The translations under genes and the position numbers were made by a program. From Phycisphaeraceae bacterium (GTDB taxonomy: Bacteria; Planctomycetota; Phycisphaerae; Phycisphaerales; UBA1924), in contig JAHBXH010000001.1 in assembly GCA_019636555.1 (NCBI GenBank), positions 3,692,928 to 3,756,927 of the forward strand: a DNA stretch of 64,000 bases, written 5' to 3'. The notes below the pieces were generated by a model, which saw only the letters and a program-made list of their open reading frames with translations, ran no database searches and was not told where the DNA came from. Shown in pieces: positions 16,596-25,536 of the stretch; position 1 is the stretch's first letter; each line of letters begins with the position of its first letter.

Positions 16596-18704
16596 ATGCA
16601 CATTGCCGCCAACTGGCTGAATTCCTACCTCGAACCGGGCAACCTGACCCCCGGCGAGATCGAGCACGCCCTTATCGATGCCGGCTTCGAGATCGAGTCC
16701 CGCGAAGATCTCGGAGGCGACACCCGCTTCGATGTCGCCATCACCTCCAACCGTGGTGATGCGCTCAGCCTCGTCGGTCTCGCCCGCGAAGCCGCGGCAA
16801 AGACCGGCCGCAAGTTCAAGTCCCCCGGCACCGGCGGCAAGGAAAAGCCCGAGCCCGCTCCAGCCAATGAAGATGTCGCCTCCGCGGTCAAACTCGAAAA
16901 CCGCGCGCCCCAGGCGTGCCCGATGTTCACGCTGTGCGTGATCCGGGGCGTCAGAGTCGGCCCGAGCCCCGCGTGGCTGGTGAAGGCACTTGAATCGGTC
17001 GGCCAGCGCTCGATCAACAACGTGGTCGATGTCACGAACTTCATCAATTTCGAACTGGGCAATCCCTGCCACGTTTTCGATCTCAAGAAACTCGCGGGCC
17101 CCGCGATCGTCGTCCGCGAGGCGACCGAAGGAGAAAAACTTCTCACGCTCGACGGCAAGCAGCGGGTCCTGAAAGCCGGCGAGATCGTCGTCGCCGACGC
17201 GCAGCGCGCACAGGGTTTGGCCGGTGTGATGGGTGGCGGTGATTCCGAAGTCACGAACACCACGACTGATATCGCGCTCGAAATGGCCACGTGGGACCCG
17301 ACGCGCGTGCGTGCCGCCGCACGCCGTCTCCAACTCCGCACCGACGCGAGCCATCGGTATGAGCGGATTGTCGATTCGCGCACTCTGGAGTCCGCATCGC
17401 GCCGCGCCGCCAGCCTCATCGTCGAGGTTGCGGGCGGGCAGTTGCTTAAGGGTGTGCTGAGCGCGGGTGCGCCCGCGCTGCCGCGAACTGTTGTCGAACT
17501 CCGTCCCGATCGCTGCGCGAAAATCCTCGGCATTTCTGTACCAGCCGAGAAAATCGCCGCGATTCTCAAGGCGCTTGAAATCGGCGTCGAGACGCAGGGC
17601 GAGGTACTCCGCTGCACGATTCCCGTCTTCCGCCCCGATCTCACCCGCGAGATCGACCTGATCGAAGAGATCGCCCGCCAGAACGGGCTCGATCAGATTC
17701 CGCTCGCGCCGCGCCTCGGCGTTTCCGTGAAGCGCCCGCAGGAACGGGTGCGAGCCCGGCGCGAACTCGGCTCCGTGCTCGGCGGTTTGGGGTTCTTTGA
17801 GACCGTGACGTTTTCGTTCACCCGCCCCGAGCGTGCCGCGGCATTCGTGCCGTCCGGGCTTTCTCCAATCGGTGTCGATGACGATCGAAGGGGTGAGGAA
17901 CCCACGCTCCGGCCCAGCGTGCTCACCGGTTTGCTCGCCTGCCGCAAGGCGAATCTCGATGGCCAGGTTGCAAACCCGGGTGGCATTCGACTCTATGAAA
18001 TCGCTTCGGTCTTCGCAAGGGATGCCAAGGGTGCGCAGGTCGAACACCGGAGCCTGGGTCTGTTGATGGATGTCGCGGTGGCCGGCAAGTCGGTGACCCT
18101 GAATGAAACGCAGGATGGTGTTCGAGCGCTCCGCGGGGTGATCGAAACGATCGTCTCGTCACTCGGCGGCGCCAAAGCGCTCGCTCAGTTGACAATCGAA
18201 GCCACGGAACCCGTTTCCGCTGCGTTCGGCGCGGGGGCGTTCGCCCTCGTCAAACTCGGCAATGCGCCGATCGGACACCTCGGCGTCCTTGCGCCGTCGG
18301 CAACGGCACTCTTCGGCTTGGATCTTCCGCTTGTCGGAGGCGAGATGCTTGTAGACCGACTGTTGAACACTTTTCCGCCGAAGGGTGCGATTGAAGCACT
18401 CCCGTCCTTTCCTTCGGTCGAGCGCGATCTCTCGCCGGTTGTCGCCGAGGCGGTCACGTGGGCGAATGTCTCCTCGATCGTGCAGCGCGTCGGCTCTTCC
18501 GAAGCCGGCAAGCGGATCGAATCGTTCCGTTTCATCGGAACCTACCGGGGCAAGCAGCTCGGCGAGGGCAAGAAAAGCGTGACGCTCCGCGTCGTTTTCC
18601 GCGATCCCTCCAAGACCCTGCGCCACGAAGAAGTGGACCCCGAAGTCGGCGTGCTCATGGATCAGATGAAGAGCGAATTGCACGCCGAATTCCGAGGCGC
18701 GTAG
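16596..18704 (+). CDS. pheT: Phenylalanine--tRNA ligase beta subunit, short form without the N-terminal OB domain
   Basis: The beta chain of the (alpha-beta)2 phenylalanyl-tRNA synthetase, involved in subunit assembly, tRNA contact and editing of mischarged Tyr-tRNA. In the 702-aa product the B1 core is recognisable (DVAITSNRGDALSLVGLAREAA), followed by B3/B4 editing (SINNVVDVTNFINFELGNPCHVFDLKKL, GGGDSEVTNTTTDI, RTDASHRYERIVD), B5 and a C-terminal anticodon-binding FDX-ACB domain (PSFPSVERDLSPVV...RHEEVDPEVGVLMDQM). In the usual roughly 790-aa form an EMAP-II/Myf-like tRNA-binding domain (about 110 residues) separates the opening helix from the S/T-x-N-R-x-D motif. Here only about 20 residues separate GFEIES from TSNRGD (residues 50-55), so that domain is absent. 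No pheS lies upstream. Confidence 0.95.
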   Translation: MHIAANWLNSYLEPGNLTPGEIEHALIDAGFEIESREDLGGDTRFDVAITSNRGDALSLVGLAREAAAKTGRKFKSPGTGGKEKPEPAPANEDVASAVKLENRAPQACPMFTLCVIRGVRVGPSPAWLVKALESVGQRSINNVVDVTNFINFELGNPCHVFDLKKLAGPAIVVREATEGEKLLTLDGKQRVLKAGEIVVADAQRAQGLAGVMGGGDSEVTNTTTDIALEMATWDPTRVRAAARRLQLRTDASHRYERIVDSRTLESASRRAASLIVEVAGGQLLKGVLSAGAPALPRTVVELRPDRCAKILGISVPAEKIAAILKALEIGVETQGEVLRCTIPVFRPDLTREIDLIEEIARQNGLDQIPLAPRLGVSVKRPQERVRARRELGSVLGGLGFFETVTFSFTRPERAAAFVPSGLSPIGVDDDRRGEEPTLRPSVLTGLLACRKANLDGQVANPGGIRLYEIASVFARDAKGAQVEHRSLGLLMDVAVAGKSVTLNETQDGVRALRGVIETIVSSLGGAKALAQLTIEATEPVSAAFGAGAFALVKLGNAPIGHLGVLAPSATALFGLDLPLVGGEMLVDRLLNTFPPKGAIEALPSFPSVERDLSPVVAEAVTWANVSSIVQRVGSSEAGKRIESFRFIGTYRGKQLGEGKKSVTLRVVFRDPSKTLRHEEVDPEVGVLMDQMKSELHAEFRGA

Positions 18705-18713
18705 CAAATTTCA

Positions 18714-19583
18714 CTACACCCCCGCGGGGTGGAGCACGCCCGACCGAAGAATCGAGCCCATGCTTTCCGCCGGGACACCGAAGCGCCGGCGGAATTCAAG
18801 TGCGAATTGCGCGGGATCGGGATACCCCAAGTTCGCGGCGATCGGCTCGATCCGTCCGACGGGCCGGGTCGTTCCCGCCAGCGCCTGCATCGCGAAACGC
18901 AGCCGCAGACAAGCGCGGAATTCCTGGGTCGTCATGCCGAGCCGGCGCCGGAAGGCCTGGCACAGGTGCGACGACGAAACCCCCACCCGCCTTGCGATCT
19001 CCGCCAACCCGATGTTCTCTCCGATGCTCAGCGAGATCAGTTCCTGAGCCCACCGGACGTAGTCATCGTCATTCACACCGTGGCGCGAAGGTGCACGCCG
19101 AGCTCGCTCGGCGTACGCACCATCGATCAATTCTCGCACCGCGCCGCGCAGCACTCTGTCCGCATCGTGCGCCCGAGGCGAAGCCAACGCGATGCGCGTC
19201 AGCGCCAGATACGTCGCATCGCTCATCGGTCCATCGGTAAATGTCAGAGGTTGCTCGCCCCGCGCGTCCACGCGCGGATCGTGCGGACGGATCGCGTCCG
19301 CCAGCACAGCCGTCGGAACGCGGATGAACAGCGTCGTTTCCCGCAGCGAGCACACGCTTCGGGCGGTGTAGTGACAACCCCGGTTATAGAACACGGCGCG
19401 AACCGGAGTCGTGATTCTTTCGCCCCGCCCGGCCTGCGTGATCGCGCTGACGCTGCGGGGAATGGCGATCAGATGCGTCCGCGTGACGTCGTGCCGCAAC
19501 TCTCCGGGGTTCCGACCGATCGACCGGAAGATCCCCGCTTCGAATTGAGTTGTCCGGAGAACGATCGTCGTTTGCGAATGCAT
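18714..19583 (-). CDS. AraC family transcriptional regulator (paralogue 1)
   Basis: A 289-aa regulator with an N-terminal cupin-like sensor (about 1-170; GIFRS...TRTHLIAIPRSVS...TTPVRAVFYNRGC) and a C-terminal AraC DNA-binding domain with two helix-turn-helix motifs (IGLAEIARRVGVSSSHLCQAFRRRLGMTTQEF..., IEPIAANLGYPDPAQFALEFRRRFGVPAE). It starts at the ATG at 19583, preceded by AGGGAGCT. It is clearly paralogous to the regulator at 20798-21685: both begin 19 residues before a shared GIFRS motif and share PVxAVFYNxGCxYTAxS. The two flank a secreted NHL-like protein, a possible target. The ligand is unknown. Confidence 0.9.
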   Translation of the reverse strand: MHSQTTIVLRTTQFEAGIFRSIGRNPGELRHDVTRTHLIAIPRSVSAITQAGRGERITTPVRAVFYNRGCHYTARSVCSLRETTLFIRVPTAVLADAIRPHDPRVDARGEQPLTFTDGPMSDATYLALTRIALASPRAHDADRVLRGAVRELIDGAYAERARRAPSRHGVNDDDYVRWAQELISLSIGENIGLAEIARRVGVSSSHLCQAFRRRLGMTTQEFRACLRLRFAMQALAGTTRPVGRIEPIAANLGYPDPAQFALEFRRRFGVPAESMGSILRSGVLHPAGV

Positions 19584-19807
19584 CCGAGCTCCCTCGACCC
19601 ACGGAGCACTTCGGTTATTCGGAATGAGACCCGGGAAGTTGCACGGACGAGCGCAGAAGAGCATTACCGTACAAAACCGGCCTCCGAAACAGCGCCGAAA
19701 GTGTGTTTCAGCGCTGTCAGATGCGCCATCCGCACCTTTCTGCCCTGTTCATCGCATGAATATGCAAAAAGGCCCGCAACGGCTCCGCAGCTGATCGAGA
19801 GCCGGTC

Positions 19808-20716
19808 TCAACGACGCCGACGCCCGAGTACCGCCAGCCCCAAGAGGATGCCGCCGAGGGCGCCCGGCGCCGGCACGATGTCCGGCGTCACCAGGATGTC
19901 GTTACATTGCGGGAAGCCGGTGACGAACGCGCCCAGGAATGCGCCTGTCGCCTCGTTGTACTTGTTGATGATGCCCGCGTTCCATTCCGTGACCAGCATC
20001 GTTCCATCCGGCAGCACGGTCTGGCCGACGGGACCGTTCATCTGGTTCGTGTAGCTCGAGATTATTTGGTTCTGCACGAGGCTGTACTTGGAGACCGCGT
20101 TGCGTCCGTACTCGGAAATGTACAGATTGCCGCCAAGACCCGCCCGGACATAGAGAGGCATATTGAATGTGCCGGCGAGTGTGCCGAGCGACGCTCCCGA
20201 TACCGCGTTGAACTTGTAGACCCTGTTGCTCTGAAACCCGGTGACGTACATGGTGTTGTCGGACCAAGCGAGCCCTGCCGGAAACTGCATCCCGGCAACT
20301 TTCGCGAAGACTCCCGGCGACGCGCCGGTCGTCGGATCGAACCGATGCACCGCGTTGTCCCCGTTGCTGCAGACATACAGCAAACCGTCGGGGCCGAACT
20401 CGCAGTATCCGGCACGTTGCAGCGAGCCCATCGCAAAGGTGCCCATGATCGCGCCCGTCGAACCATTGAATCGGAGCACGCGGGCGTTGTTCGCATCCGC
20501 CACGTACAAGTTTCCATCCGCTCCATATGCCATGCCGTCCGGAAAGCTCATGCCGCCGGTGCCCGGCGCGACGAATTGATCCACAAAGGAGCCGTCGAGG
20601 CGATAGCGATTGATCGCTCCCTGCCAACTGCCAACGAGCACAAAGCGTTCCGCGTGCGCCGAGGCCGCGGCAAAGGCCAGCAATGCGACAACGAACAAAG
20701 ATTTCAAAGACTTCAT
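19808..20716 (-). CDS. Secreted NHL-repeat-like beta-propeller protein with PEP-CTERM-like tail
   Basis: A 302-aa exported protein. The signal peptide MKSLKSLFVVALLAFAAASAHA is cleaved after AHA. The body is a six-bladed-type propeller with repeated (F/L)-P-x-G-(M/L)-A-(Y/W)...N-(L/M)-Y-V-(A/T)-(D/G) blades: FPDGMAYGADGNLYVADANN, FGPDGLLYVCSNGDN, FPAGLAWSDNTMYVTG and GLGGNLYISEYGRN. It ends in VPAPGALGGILLGLAVLGRRRR, a PEP-CTERM-like sorting tail (PAPGA motif, hydrophobic helix, Arg cluster). It is probably processed and attached at the cell surface by an exosortase-type system, which is not encoded here. Function unknown; the fold is common in binding proteins and lactonases. Confidence 0.82.
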   Translation of the reverse strand: MKSLKSLFVVALLAFAAASAHAERFVLVGSWQGAINRYRLDGSFVDQFVAPGTGGMSFPDGMAYGADGNLYVADANNARVLRFNGSTGAIMGTFAMGSLQRAGYCEFGPDGLLYVCSNGDNAVHRFDPTTGASPGVFAKVAGMQFPAGLAWSDNTMYVTGFQSNRVYKFNAVSGASLGTLAGTFNMPLYVRAGLGGNLYISEYGRNAVSKYSLVQNQIISSYTNQMNGPVGQTVLPDGTMLVTEWNAGIINKYNEATGAFLGAFVTGFPQCNDILVTPDIVPAPGALGGILLGLAVLGRRRR

Positions 20717-20797
20717 CGCGATCTCCCGCTCCCACGAAATAAAGTAGAAAAGGGGCGCCGAACGGCGACTCCCTGCAACGTATCGCGAGCGGGTTGT

Positions 20798-21685
20798 TCA
20801 GTCTTCCAGAATCTTGCGGTCTTCAAATTCGGAGGCGCAAGCCCTATTTTTCAGGAGCTTCCTGCCGCGGCCGGGCGGCACACCGAATCGAGTCCGGAAC
20901 GCATCGGTGAAGTGGCTTTGACTCGAGTAGCCGGCGCGTGCCGCGATGAGCGACATCGGGAGATCGGAGTCGGCGATTTCAACCAGTGCCGCCCGAAGGC
21001 GCAGCCGATCGCGGAATTCGTGAATTGTCATCCCGACTTCGCGCTTGAAGATGCGGCAGAGATAGAACGGCGAAACGCCGACGCGTTCGGCGAGTTCCGT
21101 CAGCCCGCTCTGCGACCGAAAGCTCGAAGCGAGGATTTCCTGAGTCCAGTGCGCGTAGTCCCGGTCCGATTTTCCGGCGCGGACTCTCCGCCGGATCGAC
21201 CGCGCCGTGTACGCCGCCACGACGACGTCATTCACGAGCCGGAGCGTCGTTTCTTCCGCCGCGAGCGCGTCGAGACGCGTCGCCGAACACTCAAGTGCCG
21301 CCTGGGAAATAAACACCCGGTCGGAGACCGGCCCCGACGAAAACGAAAACGGCGCCTCGGGGCGGTCGGCGACGGCTGGATCGAAGCCGCCGATCATCTC
21401 GCGCAGATCCCGTCCTCCCACTCGTACAAACGCGGTGCTCTCGCGATCCGAACCGATCGAGGTCGCCGTGTACTCGCAGCCGACGTTGTAGAAAACCGCG
21501 AACACCGGCGTCGCGATCTGCGCCGGCTGTCCCGACTGCCTGATGCTCGACGTGCCGCGCGGAAACGCGAGCAGGTGCGAGCGCGCCACCGACCGGCGAA
21601 CTTCACCGGGAAATGCGGACTCCGATCGGAAAATCCCGAATTCGCACGTCGGTGTGGCGATGAGAGATTGAGTGGATTGCCTCAC
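20798..21685 (-). CDS. AraC family transcriptional regulator (paralogue 2)
   Basis: A 295-aa regulator with the same architecture as its neighbour at 18714: an N-terminal sensor (GIFRSESAFPGEVRRSVARSHLLAFPRG, then IATPVFAVFYNVGCEYTATSIGSDRES) and a C-terminal pair of AraC helix-turn-helix motifs (LTELAERVGVSPFYLCRIFKREVGMTIHEFRDRL, LIAARAGYSSQSHFTDAFRTRFGVPPG). I place the start at the GTG at 21685: GGGGAAA lies just before it, and this gives exactly 19 residues before GIFRS, as in paralogue 1. ATG at 21703 or 21760 would extend it. It is divergent from ilvE across about 215 bases. Ligand and targets are unknown. Confidence 0.88.
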   Translation of the reverse strand: MRQSTQSLIATPTCEFGIFRSESAFPGEVRRSVARSHLLAFPRGTSSIRQSGQPAQIATPVFAVFYNVGCEYTATSIGSDRESTAFVRVGGRDLREMIGGFDPAVADRPEAPFSFSSGPVSDRVFISQAALECSATRLDALAAEETTLRLVNDVVVAAYTARSIRRRVRAGKSDRDYAHWTQEILASSFRSQSGLTELAERVGVSPFYLCRIFKREVGMTIHEFRDRLRLRAALVEIADSDLPMSLIAARAGYSSQSHFTDAFRTRFGVPPGRGRKLLKNRACASEFEDRKILED

Positions 21686-21900
21686 GATTTCCCCGGGAAA
21701 CATGTTCGCAATCGAGGTTTTTCGGTTTCGGTGAGACACAAATGCGGCGGGATTTCTCACGCAAAGTCCGACCTGTGGAGCCCCTCATTTCGCACCCGGG
21801 CCGACGAGCATCCGTATCATGCGTTTCGTACGGATCGCCCGACCGCCAAGGGAGTTTCGCGGGAAGGACCGCTCCGTTACCAGACGTCGGGAGTACACCC

Positions 21901-22899
21901 ATGGCCACTTCGACCATCGTGCCAAGCCCCACCGGCAACGCCTCCGCTCTGCCGGGCCCCAGCGTCTTTCATGTTCCGAGCGCGCAGGAAGAACGCCCCT
22001 TCATCTACGTCAACGGTCAGATGCTCCCCAAGAACAAGGCCATGGTCAGCGTCTACGACCACGGACTGCTCTACGGCGACGGCGTTTTCGAGGGCATCCG
22101 CGTCTACCGCGGCAAGATCTTCAAGTCCAAGCAGCACATGGACCGGCTCTACAAATGCGCCGAAGCCATCCGCCTGCAGATCCCCATCACAAAGGATGAA
22201 ATGGTCGCCGTGCAGCGCCGCTGCATCGAGATGAACAACATCTCCGAGGGGTACATCCGCCTCGTCGTCAGCCGCGGCTACGGCACGCTCGGCCTCGACC
22301 CGCGCAAGTGCCCGGTTCCCGGCGTCATCTGCATCGCCGACGAGATCCACCTGTTCCCGAAAGAGATGTACGAGAACGGGATGCGCGTCATCGTCGCCAA
22401 CCGACCCAAAACGCCGATCCCCTGCCTCGATCCGCGTATTAAGAGCCTCAACTACCTGAACAACATCCTTGCGAAGTGCGAAGCGATCGACTACGGCTGC
22501 CACGAAGTCATCATGATGAACACCGAGGGCTTTGTCACCGAAGGTTCGGGCGACAACGTGTTCATGGTGAAAGACGGCGTCGTCTACACCACGCCGAGCG
22601 ACGCGGGCATTCTTGAAGGGATCACACGCGAATTCGTGCAGAAGGTTCTCTGCCCGGCGCTCGGCCTCAAGTGCGCCGAAAAAAACATGAAGCTCGACGA
22701 ACTGCTCAAGGCCGACGAGGTGTTCCTGACCGGTTCCGCGGCGGAAATCATCGCGATCTCGCAGATCGATCAGCACGACGGCAAAGCCATCACCAAGGCC
22801 AACCACATCGGTAAGACCAAGGGCGAAGGGCCGATCACCAAGAAACTCCGCGCCAAGTTCCGCGAGATCGTGACCAGCGACAATGTGCCGGAGGAATAG
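21901..22899 (+). CDS. ilvE: Branched-chain amino acid aminotransferase
   Basis: A class IV PLP-dependent transaminase that interconverts Leu, Ile and Val with their 2-oxo acids. The 332-aa product has YVNGQMLPKNKAMVSVYDHGLLYGDGVFEGIR at the N-terminus, the PLP lysine K181 in RIKSLNYLNNILAK, and EGSGDNVFMV (E214 binds the pyridine ring nitrogen) followed by GILEGITR. The first 30 residues are a Pro/Ser-rich lead. GGGAG lies nine bases before the ATG at 21901. A D-amino acid or aminodeoxychorismate enzyme of the same class is less likely given the SLNYLNN motif. It converges with the metalloprotease gene, seven bases apart. Confidence 0.92.
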   Translation: MATSTIVPSPTGNASALPGPSVFHVPSAQEERPFIYVNGQMLPKNKAMVSVYDHGLLYGDGVFEGIRVYRGKIFKSKQHMDRLYKCAEAIRLQIPITKDEMVAVQRRCIEMNNISEGYIRLVVSRGYGTLGLDPRKCPVPGVICIADEIHLFPKEMYENGMRVIVANRPKTPIPCLDPRIKSLNYLNNILAKCEAIDYGCHEVIMMNTEGFVTEGSGDNVFMVKDGVVYTTPSDAGILEGITREFVQKVLCPALGLKCAEKNMKLDELLKADEVFLTGSAAEIIAISQIDQHDGKAITKANHIGKTKGEGPITKKLRAKFREIVTSDNVPEE

Positions 22900-22906
22900 C
22901 TCCCGG

Positions 22907-25330
22907 TCACGAACAGACCATGCTCGCGTAGGCTCCGACAAAGATTGAAAAGTCCGCGTCGTCCACAAATCCGTTCAGATCGAAGTCGGCGGGACAGGTC
23001 TGGTTTTCCGCTGGGCACAGCATCTGGTTGTACGCCTCGACGAACAGGCCGAAATCGGCATCGCCGACAACCTTGTTTCCGTTGAGGTCGCCGATGCATG
23101 AGGGCACGGCATCGCATCGGAGCCCCACCACCTTCACATCATCCAACGCCGCTTCGACAATCGATCCTTCAAAGAGATCCGACACGTAAAACCGCAGCCT
23201 TGTCATGCTCGTCGGCGTGACCGGCAATGACGAGAATCGGAACGCGCGCTTCCGCCAGCCACCGTTGACGTCGGTATCGATCGCACTTCCCGGACCGATG
23301 ATGTCGGCCTTGCGCCAGAAGAAGTTCGAAGTGTTATTGACATTGACATCAAAGCTCGCGGTGTCAACGTACGGACCGCTGCTGCTCCCATTGGAATACC
23401 AGCGCCAGTACGACACCTCGACATCGGAATACACCGCCAGATTCAGAAGCGGGCTCACGACCTGCGTGTACCCACCGTCCACATCGGCAGCGCCGGGTGC
23501 GTCGCCCGGCAGACCGTTCCCGGTGACATAGCACCGCGATCCCACCGGCGAGCGATCTTCGCCCGGCTGCGCCTGCGTCCCGACAGGAATGGTGCGCGTC
23601 CAGTTTCCCGATGTCGCGGTATCGGTCCCGACACTCCAGCCGCGACCGACTTCAAAATCGTCTTCGAACACAACCGTCCGTGCACCGACGAATGGCTTGT
23701 GCGTTGCGGCGGGTGCCCCGCAAGGCGTCGTCACCACCGTGCCGCCCGTTCCGGCGACCTCCGCGTACCACTCAAGCGGCACGCCGCACGGAACGTTGAA
23801 AATGATTCCCCGAAGCAGGCCGGGCGATTCTTGCCGCAGGAGCGCCGCGCGCCACGCCTCGGCCGGAGTGCGCCGATACCACAAACGCGAACTCGAAACG
23901 TCCACCTCTTCCCGATCCGGTGCGACCACGATATCAATCGCTCGCGAAGCCCCCGGCAAGACACCCTGATCCGTTTCACCCGCCGGCGAGGCACGGAGCG
24001 CGGCGCTCCTCGCATCGATCACAAGCGAATACATCTGCGATCCGGCTTCGAAGGCGTCGCCCCGAACCCGAACGAAGTAATTCCCGGCGCTCGGCAGCAG
24101 CACCTCCGACGCGAGCGCAGCGCCGCCGAGTGTCGTCGCGGTCTCGGACCCGATGACCGTTTGGCCGTCCGCCGCCAACACATCAAAGCCGAGCCGCCAC
24201 TGCCTCTGAGAATCGCCAAGCGTGCCCGAGCAGCAGCCGCCGCAAGCCTCGGGAGAATCGTCGAACAAGTACCCGACTGGTTCGAGCTTCACGTCGACCC
24301 GCAGCGCCGCCGTCGTTTCGAACGAATAGAAATCGCGGTCGCCAAAGTACCCGAGTGCCGCGGGCGACGTCTGGGGTATGCGGTTCAGTTCCGCCGGATT
24401 GAACGGCGAAATCGTGGTCCGATCGCCCACGCGCAGCGCCCCGCAGGCGCTCAACTCTCCCATCGCTGTCGCCGCCCCGGCATCATCGTTGGGTTCGAAT
24501 CGATCGCCGTACAGGTATTGCCCGTGACGTACCTCATCGTGCCGCGGCCCATCGAAATTGGACGCGATAAACGGCTCCATGAGTTTCGAAGCATCGACCG
24601 GGCACGCGTGCGCCATCCCCAACCCATGCCCATGCTCGTGGGCGATCACATTCCGCAGCAGCAGAGAATTGCCCGCGAGATTGTTGAAAAAGTTGTCGCT
24701 CGTATCGACGACGACGTCCCCGCTCTCACCGATTTCGAACGAGGAAGGAAAGAACGCGTACGCCAGGATGTTCCCGTTTGTGTCGATCCGGTGCCCGCCG
24801 ATGCGGCAGTCACCCCTCACTCCAGGCACCCCGAGCCCGTACCCAAGCGCCACGCCGTCGTCGTTCTCTTCGAAGACGTACTTCACGCCGCACACCTCGC
24901 TCCAGCGCGCAAACGCCGCGTGCACATGAGCCATCCACGCCGCTTCGCTCCCGTGAATTCCGGTGAGGAATTCGCGCAGATTGGACGGCGCATCCGCCTC
25001 ACCGTTGAACCCGTTGATCGGAGTTCCATCCGGAACAATCGAGTACGAAATCGTGACGGGTTGTCCGAAGGGGCTGCCCGCCGGCGCATACGCCGCCCTT
25101 TCCCAGCGACCCGCGTTCTGAAAGCGCGCCGCGTCAGCGGGCGCGAACGCCGCGACGAGTTCCGGGCTCGCGCCCTCGGCGAAACACGTCGAAAGTGCTG
25201 CGTCCGACCGCTTGCTCAGCATCTCGCGATGCAGTTCCGAGAGCTCCCCGCTCCCCGATCCCGCGTTCGCCACTGTGCTCGCGACGGCGAACGGTGCGAT
25301 AACCGCGAGCAACAAGCATTGCATTCGCAT
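22907..25330 (-). CDS. Secreted matrixin-like zinc metalloprotease with C-terminal dockerin-like pair
   Basis: An 807-aa exported protein. A signal peptide (MRMQCLLLAVIAPFAVASTVANA) precedes a catalytic domain of about 230 residues ending in the metzincin zinc motif HEHGHGLGMAH (about 231-241; third ligand His), followed by KLMEP, which provides the Met-turn. A pre-peptidase-type beta domain (DRFEPNDDAGAATAMGELS...DRDFYSFETTAALRV...), a Cys-rich loop (CGGCC) and a large beta-sandwich (about 560-740) come next. The C-terminus has two calcium-loop repeats, DLNGNKVVGDADFGLFVEAYN and DFDLNGFVDDADFSIFVGAY, each bracketed by cysteines. ATG at 25330 is chosen because GGAGA sits six bases upstream; the frame runs on to a GTG at 25342. 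It is probably an extracellular protease sharing an anchor with the 45-60 kb island proteins. Confidence 0.87.
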   Translation of the reverse strand: MRMQCLLLAVIAPFAVASTVANAGSGSGELSELHREMLSKRSDAALSTCFAEGASPELVAAFAPADAARFQNAGRWERAAYAPAGSPFGQPVTISYSIVPDGTPINGFNGEADAPSNLREFLTGIHGSEAAWMAHVHAAFARWSEVCGVKYVFEENDDGVALGYGLGVPGVRGDCRIGGHRIDTNGNILAYAFFPSSFEIGESGDVVVDTSDNFFNNLAGNSLLLRNVIAHEHGHGLGMAHACPVDASKLMEPFIASNFDGPRHDEVRHGQYLYGDRFEPNDDAGAATAMGELSACGALRVGDRTTISPFNPAELNRIPQTSPAALGYFGDRDFYSFETTAALRVDVKLEPVGYLFDDSPEACGGCCSGTLGDSQRQWRLGFDVLAADGQTVIGSETATTLGGAALASEVLLPSAGNYFVRVRGDAFEAGSQMYSLVIDARSAALRASPAGETDQGVLPGASRAIDIVVAPDREEVDVSSSRLWYRRTPAEAWRAALLRQESPGLLRGIIFNVPCGVPLEWYAEVAGTGGTVVTTPCGAPAATHKPFVGARTVVFEDDFEVGRGWSVGTDTATSGNWTRTIPVGTQAQPGEDRSPVGSRCYVTGNGLPGDAPGAADVDGGYTQVVSPLLNLAVYSDVEVSYWRWYSNGSSSGPYVDTASFDVNVNNTSNFFWRKADIIGPGSAIDTDVNGGWRKRAFRFSSLPVTPTSMTRLRFYVSDLFEGSIVEAALDDVKVVGLRCDAVPSCIGDLNGNKVVGDADFGLFVEAYNQMLCPAENQTCPADFDLNGFVDDADFSIFVGAYASMVCS

Positions 25331-25461
25331 GATCGTCTCCACTCTCCCCGCGCGTACCCGCCAGGGCCGATTCGACCGCTCGGAATTGCGGGTTGCGGAC
25401 AGTTCGGATGAACACAGGTTTCCGATAGCTCGAATCTCCTGTCGCCCTGCCGCACACGCCC

Positions 25462-25497
25462 GACAAAGACAAAACAGCCCCGAGTTTTTCGGGGCTG
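25462..25497 (-). terminator. Rho-independent terminator after the PEP-CTERM-like gene
   Basis: Read on the minus strand, a perfect 9-bp stem (CAGCCCCGA at 25475-25483 with TCGGGGCTG at 25489-25497) closes a five-base loop and is followed by TTTTGTCTTTG. It lies about 40 bases beyond the stop at 25537 and separates that gene from the metalloprotease gene downstream. Confidence 0.82.
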
Positions 25498-25536
25498 AGG
25501 TGCAAGGGAGTGCAACGAAAGACGAGTTGGTGCGAC

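Noticed and set aside
19766..19804. CGGCTC/GAGCCG stem with a distant T run (minus strand) as a terminator for the propeller gene
   Set aside because: Stem of only six pairs, and nine bases separate it from the T run; too weak to list as a feature.
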